DNA of 64,000 nt from Protea cynaroides. Lineage: Eukaryota; Streptophyta; Magnoliopsida; Proteales; Proteaceae. Every line of letters begins with the position of its first letter. The stretch's first letter is position 1. The position numbers were made by a program, and so were the translations under genes. This document shows positions 59,401-64,000 of this stretch, piece by piece. The stretch lies in the NCBI GenBank assembly GCA_028583415.1, contig CM053267.1, positions 42,334,834-42,398,833 of the forward strand. Direction: 5' to 3'. The notes beneath the pieces were generated by a model. That model saw nothing but the letters and a program-made list of their open reading frames with translations. It was not told where the DNA came from and made no database searches.

Positions 59401-62400
59401 TGGTTTTATCCCAATGAACGGGATCCTACCGCAAGCCAATCTCCTGCTGGTTTTCTGGTTTGAGATTGGCTTCTTGCATCGCTTTATATGTACGTGGGGC
59501 ACAGGCTGCTTATTTTTGTAGCGTGTATCACCGAGATGATCTATCTTCAATGGCTTTGAAACAAAAGTTGATTTTATGCTACCATACTCTATCCTTGCTA
59601 ATGAGCTTGTAGAATTGAGATGACTAGGTAGTTGTTCTGTTCTGGACAAGATGAATATTGAGGCCTTTTATACTTGCTTCCACTCTCTTATTTAGTTGAA
59701 GGAAAAAAAATATTCAATTTGCATAAAAATTTTAATTTTTTCTGATTTGTTTCACAGGTATGTTTTGGAATCAGATCACATGAAGAAGTTCTTTGATTAT
59801 ATACAGCTACCTAATTTTGATATAGCTTCGGATGCTTCAGCAACATTTAAGGTTCAGTATGCTGGACACATCTCCATATAACTTAAAATATGGACACTTC
59901 TTTTTTCCTTTACTCCCCATCTCTTCTTACATCCCACAACTATGAAGTTGTAACTCATTGATTATTTCTAGTAGTCTATTATTTCATAATTTGTTCTTAG
60001 GATAGAATGTTACTCATTTAATTTTAAAATGATCCGCATATGCTTTGTTTAGTGTAGGTATTTGAGCACTTAAGCTCAATAAAACTAATTTGACTTTGAT
60101 GTTAAAATCTGCTAGTTTTTAATGGCAGAATATTCTTCTTTAGTAAATATGGATTCTGTCTTTGAAATCTGTCCCCAATCTGGGTTGTTTTAGTTGTATT
60201 CATATAAGTTGTACACCACCATTATCCCTTTATATGGACCAACCCTGATCTGGACTTCAAAAATTGTTTTCAAATTTTACTAGAATGATTTCATAATAAG
60301 ATGCCATGGTTCCCTAACTTACCGACTCAATGACACTGTGAAGTACAATGACATAGAGAAAGTACTTACTGTTAACAGTTCCACTGGCAGACCGTTTTGA
60401 TTTCTTTGTTTTATAGTCTTTCCATCCATGCTTCGAAGGCTTCCTCAATCCAGTTCGTGCCCCCACCCTACTGCCCTGGTCCTTATCAAACATAGTAATG
60501 TCTAAACTTCTTGTAGTAGTCCCCTACATAATCTGATTTAGGTTCCACCTAACTTTTTCAAGCTTGTATGGTTGATCTTTCATGCCCTTTGTTCTAAACA
60601 GGTAATCTTTTCATCACATCACTATGGCGTTGTGTAGGAATAAATTTGTTCTACCCAACCAATTTCACTGCTTTTGCATGCATTTGACTCTGAAATATTC
60701 CTCACCGTCAAACTTAAGGAGGTTGGGAATTTCAGATTGGCTAGGAAGCTTTAGGACCATGCTTCTACTAGTCAGTTTGACAATCTACGGTCTTGTTATT
60801 TGGTGGATCTGAAAAAACGGACCACATGGAAATAACCTCCATGAGAAATCACAGTGAAAGTTTTATTTACCCATTTCTTTTCATGTTAAATGTTTCCTTG
60901 TAGTAGACCAATTTCAAACTTGGACAACTCTTTATGTATGAGTGATTTTTGAATTCATTTACCTTTCTATCCTTTGCTTGTGGTTTTCTACCCATTATAT
61001 CATCCTACCTGATAATGTAAAAACAAAACGAAAGAAATAATGTTAATGCTACTGTCATATTTTATTGCAGGAGCTTTTGACAAGGCACAAATCTACTGTG
61101 GCTGCATTTCTTACTAAGAATTATGACTGGGTAAGTATAAATTTAGCTATAGTTATTTAGATTCAAACTCATATGTTTAATTTGTGTTGTGTCTGTAGTT
61201 TTTATTTAGATTATGACTCATTTTGCTTAGGATCCGACTTTTGTTAAATAAGTGATGGAACACCAATGTTTTAGGGACTTCCATTTTGTTAGCTCTTGGT
61301 TCTGATGGATCTACATGTTACCACCCAGCATTTTCTTATTATGTCTGACATGCCCTCCTTTCGTATTAGTGTAGGTTCATGCCCTTATGAACGGTATTGA
61401 TTTTTTTTAAATGGTAGTGGGAGATTTGAGAAGTGTTAAAATGATTTATGGGATTTGTCTAAACTATGGGAACTCATGGGTATGCGCTCACTTCCTTTAT
61501 TGGCTTACTGATACTACCAAGTTGTACTTGTTGAGGTATATCACTTAATGATTTGTCTTTCTTGTTCGTCATCTCTTCATCTGCATTTCAAGTGATTTAC
61601 CAGGTCCATTTTCTTAGCTTCTCTTTCACAGAGATGATGATTCTGTACCAACCTTGAATATACACTACAGAAGAACCTAAGGTGGCTCCCAAAGCCTAGT
61701 ACCAACAGCCGAAACTGAAATGATCCTGACTTCGATCTCCTTAACATGAATGCAGTTTGGGTGGGTTTTGCTAGGTTGGGTCAGGCTTGAACAAGCATAT
61801 ATCAGATGGAACAGATACTTGTATGTATTCTTAGTAGAATTTTCTGTAATCAACTAAAAAGAAGGGGGACGGCTCCATATCTGAGTCAACAGCAGGTGCC
61901 CTTCAATGGTTTCACGTCTGCCGCTTGGAGCCTAGACTGACTCGCCGGAAGAAGATTGCGTGAAACTCACCGTTGTTTCAAGCCACAGGCCCACAACATC
62001 TGGCTACAAAGCTTCTCATTCTTTTTTATCTACCCAAAAAAAAAAAAACTGAAAAGATTTTTTTTTGGGGGGGGGGGGGTAAAGGAGTTAGATGAACTAT
62101 TTTTCACACAATTCGATGCTCTGACTACTAGCCCATTTAATTTTCTGATTTATCATTTCTCAAGCACAATAAAAAGAGGCATACCCAGTGCAGGAGTTCC
62201 TGCTATTGTGGGATCTGGGGAGGGGCAGATGTACGCAGCCTTACCTCCGCTTTTGAAGAGGCTGTTTCCTGATTCGAACACGCGACCACCAGGGTGCAAT
62301 GGGCCAACCTTACCATAGCGCCGAGTACGCCCTCCTCAAGCACATTACATCCTTTCTTTTTTTTTTTTTTTTTTGATGGATCAAGCACAATACAGCTTTC

Positions 62401-64000
62401 ATACAATTTGTTGCTCTGACCACTAAACCATGTCGTTCTTATTTGGGTTTGTGGTTCGCATAGTGTACAACATATGCCTAAACACTTTTGGGCTCAGGAT
62501 TGGGCTTGTTTTCCTTTGCTGTCATGATTTCTGAAAGGTCAACTTCCACATTATGTTTCTTCAATTATTGTCCAAGCGACTCTGAAAAGACTTTGTGATG
62601 TGGTATATACTAATGTTTCAGTTACATGTGTTGATGTTTCCTATGTTTACTCCATACTTCAAGCTCTGTATTTTATTTGTTTAGATGTTTGACTGATCAT
62701 TCATATTTTGTGATGGTCCTTAATTTTTTTCTGGTTCCAGTTTTTTGCAGAGTATAATTCAAAGCTTCTGGAGTCTACTAATTACCTCACTAGACGGCAA
62801 GCTATCAAGGTATGAATAATTTCTATTTTTTGGGGGGTTTAGGTAAGGAATAATTTCTTTCACCACTGGGGGGTTGAAGTTTTTGCAACTAAAGTGATAA
62901 CTAATTTTTCATTATTCTTAATGTCTACCATAGTTATCACGGGAACAAGGCGACCTAAGGTATTGGATTGTCGCCGGACTCTTGGACACCTAGGCGATGC
63001 CTTGATAACTATGATGTCTATTGTCCTTTGTTATGGGGGTGCGGGACCCTCGCAAATGATTGCACATATGCATGAAATGTAGAATATGGACCAAAATAAT
63101 GAGAACCCTATTTGTAGACTTGTGACTGGGATTGCTGTTGTTGTAATGTAAATGTTCCCAGATGATTATTCCCTGTTTTGTTGGTTGGCATGGTTTCTAG
63201 ACGTACATGGAATTGTAGAGTTGGTGATCATAGAGATCATTTTTCAAACATGTTTAAGTGTTTTTACTTGCTGCTTTTATTAATTTGTTTCAGTTGCTTG
63301 GAGATATGCTGCTTGATCGTTCCAATTCTGCTATTATGATGCGATATGTGAGCTCAAAGGACAACTTAAGGATCCTAATGACTCTTCTTAGGGTATGATA
63401 CTCCATCCCTCTCTCTTAACATGCCTTTGATCATATTCAGTTCAAGGGGCATCAAGATATGAAGTGATCTCTTTAGCATTTCTTTCTAGAATATGTAGCT
63501 CAAGTGATAATATGATCATAGCTTATCATGTTGTCCATTAGCACCATATCAATGGATTTGTGGAACTATAGCAATTATATCAGATTGGACTTCAACTGTG
63601 TTATTTCAGCATGATAATTAACTACTTGATACATCACAAATTCATATATAGTTTCTCTTTTTTAAAGTTCAATGCTTATTCTTATGGGCTATTTCCTTTT
63701 GCAGGAATCAAGTAAAAATATCCAGATAGAAGCATTTCATGTGTTCAAGGTACTTGTCACTCCCTTTCTTCCCTATAAACTATTGTCATCCTTGAGTTAC
63801 TACATGGATTCCTTTTATTCTGAAGTCTTCCTTGTTATTGTTTTTTTTTTTTGGCTTAATATATCTTTTTTTTTTTTTTTTTTTTTTTTTTGTGTAAAAC
63901 CCATTTTACTATTGGTATTTGACAGCTCTTTGCTGCTAATCAAAACAAGCCTCCTGAGATTGTCAGCATACTAGTGGCAAATAGAGATAAGCTTCTACGG
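52535..64000 (+). CDS. MO25/CAB39-like scaffold protein, 10 exons visible, 3' end outside
   Basis: Exons: 52,535-52,654; 53,424-53,585; 53,821-53,939; 54,341-54,415; 59,758-59,851; 61,071-61,130; 62,741-62,809; 63,294-63,392; 63,705-63,749; 63,926-64,000 (cut by the window end). Splice sites are GT-AG and phases agree, giving 306 residues so far. Family members have about 340, so roughly 35 are missing. Marks: MKSLFKSKPRTPADLVRQTR start, YEDPDMALHYGAMLRECIRH, YVLESDHMKKFFDYI, SKNIQIEAFHVFK and NQNKPPEIVSIL. MO25 is a helical armadillo-like scaffold that binds and activates STE20/GCK-type kinases and, in animals, the LKB1 complex. The plant version is linked to GCK/Hippo-like kinases. Intron 4 (5.3 kb) contains plastid DNA and LTR elements; introns 6 and 7 contain further elements. 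Confidence 0.95.
54598..54787 (-). pseudogene. Plastid petB fragment (nuclear copy)
   Basis: The reverse complement reads YWAVKIVTGVPEAIPVIG and SPLVELLRG, then after a duplication SQSTLTHFYSLHTF, which is cytochrome b6. A 43-bp unit (CACGCAATAACTCTA..AAGGG to GGAATGGC) is tandemly duplicated at 54,655-54,697 and 54,698-54,740. Several substitutions relative to plastid genes show that it is not recent. It lies in intron 4 of the MO25-like gene. Confidence 0.85.
54788..54953. pseudogene. Plastid rps18 fragments in both orientations (nuclear copy)
   Basis: 54,788-54,822 matches rps18 coding sequence on the plus strand (RRVNRLTLKQQ). Directly after it, 54,823-54,953 matches the 5' part of rps18 on the minus strand (start codon complement at 54,951-54,953, MDKSK, then RLSPIGSG and RNMSLIS). 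The two pieces meet in inverted orientation, which shows rearrangement. Stops interrupt the reading. Confidence 0.82.
54954..55605 (-). other. Plastid rpl33-rps18 spacer, very AT-rich (inferred)
   Basis: It lies between minus-strand rps18 and rpl33 remnants, in the plastid order rpl33-rps18, so it is most likely the former plastid spacer. About 500 bp of almost pure A/T (55,060-55,560) suggests expansion or decay. Confidence 0.55.
55606..55815 (-). pseudogene. Plastid rpl33 copy (nuclear)
   Basis: Minus-strand reading from 55,815: MAKGKDVRGIVILECTNC, one internal stop, then RISRYITQKN and HTTHGEIKK followed by a stop. It matches ribosomal protein L33 of the plastid across its full length, with several changes, a small insertion and at least two stops. 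Confidence 0.85.
56146..56274 (-). pseudogene. Plastid psaJ copy (nuclear), reading frame still open
   Basis: The 42-codon frame reads MRYIKTYLFMAPVLSTLWFG, then LAGLLIKINRLF and ends FPFF. It matches photosystem I subunit IX, which is normally 42-44 residues. Unlike rpl33 and rps18 next to it, no stop interrupts it. It lacks any visible transit peptide or promoter, so I treat it as a relic. The order psaJ-rpl33-rps18 matches the plastid genome. Confidence 0.83.
56393..56470. repeat. (TA)n microsatellite
   Basis: About 38 uninterrupted TA units at the edge of the plastid-derived block. Confidence 0.95.
56770..57122 (+). pseudogene. Plastid ycf2 fragment (nuclear copy)
   Basis: The plus-strand frame reads DVT.FDLEGKNLHQYFNFDS, NMGLIHTLCSEKYLPSEKRK, KRSLCLKKCVEKGQ, SKWNLLQTYMPWFFTSTG and, after a 1-base loss, SSSQKFVSIF. 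This is an internal part of the huge plastid Ycf2 protein. The upstream boundary is approximate. It lies in the plus direction, unlike the psaJ-rps18 block, so the two came from separate plastid regions or were rearranged. Confidence 0.85.
57123..57737. other. Intron 4 sequence, nothing recognised
   Basis: No coding domain or clear terminus. It includes AATAGACTGGATTAGGACAT / ATATATCCAGTCCTTTATTT, a local inverted repeat near 57,328-57,370. Confidence 0.35.
57738..58600 (-). mobile_element. Short-interior LTR element, left copy of head-to-head pair
   Basis: Read on the minus strand, the 3' LTR spans 58,346 to 57,738 (609 bp, TGATGCAACAG...TTGTATCA). It is preceded by a purine tract (GCTGGGGAGAAT), about 150 bp of non-coding interior, a primer-binding-like TTTGGTCTCAGAGCTATAG ending near 58,496, and a truncated 5' LTR end of about 100 bp (58,498-58,600). 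It resembles TRIM/LARD-type non-autonomous elements. Confidence 0.75.
58601..59481 (+). mobile_element. Short-interior LTR element, right copy of head-to-head pair
   Basis: A truncated 5' LTR end of about 70 bp (GAGATTGGCTTCTTGCATCA, ending 58,670) is followed by primer-binding-like TTTAGTATCAGAGCTATGG, about 140 bp of interior, a purine tract (CTAGGGAGAAT) and a 651-bp 3' LTR (58,831-59,481, TGATGC...TTGCATCG). Interior and LTR align along their full length with the reverse complement of the left copy. No protein is encoded. Confidence 0.75.
62171..62334 (-). mobile_element. Au-like tRNA-derived SINE
   Basis: Minus-strand text begins GGGCGTACTCGGCGCTATGG (A-box region), has GTTCGAATC (B box), then GAAACAGCCTCTTC, GTAAGGCTGCGTACATC and CCCTCCCCAGATCC, and ends CTTTTT. 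These are hallmarks of the plant Au SINE family. Flanks CTCAAGCACAAT (62,159-62,170) and CTCAAGCACATT (62,335-62,346) are a 12-bp duplication with one mismatch. It lies in intron 6 of the MO25-like gene. Confidence 0.88.
62929..63013. mobile_element. 85-bp hAT-type palindromic element
   Basis: Termini CATAGTTATCACGG and CCTTGATAACTATG, with GGCGACCTAAGG / CACCTAGGCGATGCC arms inside. Flanks ATGTCTAC (62,921-62,928) and ATGTCTAT (63,014-63,021) are an 8-bp duplication with one mismatch. It lies in intron 7 of the MO25-like gene. Confidence 0.78.

Overview
The window is nuclear DNA from a flowering plant. The evidence is spliced genes with GT-AG introns, plant-specific proteins, dense layers of plant transposons, and a decayed fragment of chloroplast DNA inside an intron. 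Species cannot be fixed from sequence alone. A non-grass angiosperm is my guess. I saw no viral, bacterial or organelle-resident operon, no tRNA or rRNA gene and no CRISPR array.

Layout. Positions 1-26,000 are gene-poor and repeat-rich. A decayed Ty1-copia element lies in pieces between 1954 and about 12,230. It is split by two hAT-type miniature elements, a block carrying a 1.87-kb solo LTR with a 5-bp duplication, and two palindromic elements. The rest of this part holds a gypsy integrase scrap, PIF/Harbinger-type and hAT-type miniature elements, a CCA-rich low-complexity tract and one unrecognised minus-strand 113-codon reading frame.

Positions 26,486-64,000 carry four genes, all on the plus strand: a tonoplast dicarboxylate (malate) transporter in 6 exons; beta-1,2-xylosyltransferase of N-glycan maturation in 3 exons; a single-exon secreted phytocystatin; and a MO25/CAB39-like scaffold protein, of which 10 exons are visible before the window ends. 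From memory, the Arabidopsis transporter, cystatin CYS5 and a MO25-like gene are consecutive loci (At5g47560, At5g47550, At5g47540), so this looks like a conserved gene block. The xylosyltransferase and several retroelements sit between its members here. The genes do not form one pathway; what they share is position.

Between the transporter and the xylosyltransferase a complete but mutated 5.1-kb copia element (paired LTRs, TTTAC duplication) sits in the 3' part of a LINE. The LINE coding remnant ends about 120 bp before the xylosyltransferase ATG. A second LINE 3' end with its poly(A) tract ends about 190 bp before the cystatin ATG.

The 5.3-kb fourth intron of the MO25 gene holds a rearranged plastid insertion (petB, rps18, rpl33, psaJ and ycf2 pieces) and two short LTR elements joined head to head. 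Later introns hold an Au-like SINE and an 85-bp hAT-type element. At least six copies of one palindromic Mutator-like foldback family are spread across the window. I found no new enzymatic or defence system. The most notable items are the plastid composite, the palindromic family, the head-to-head LTR pair and the conserved gene block.
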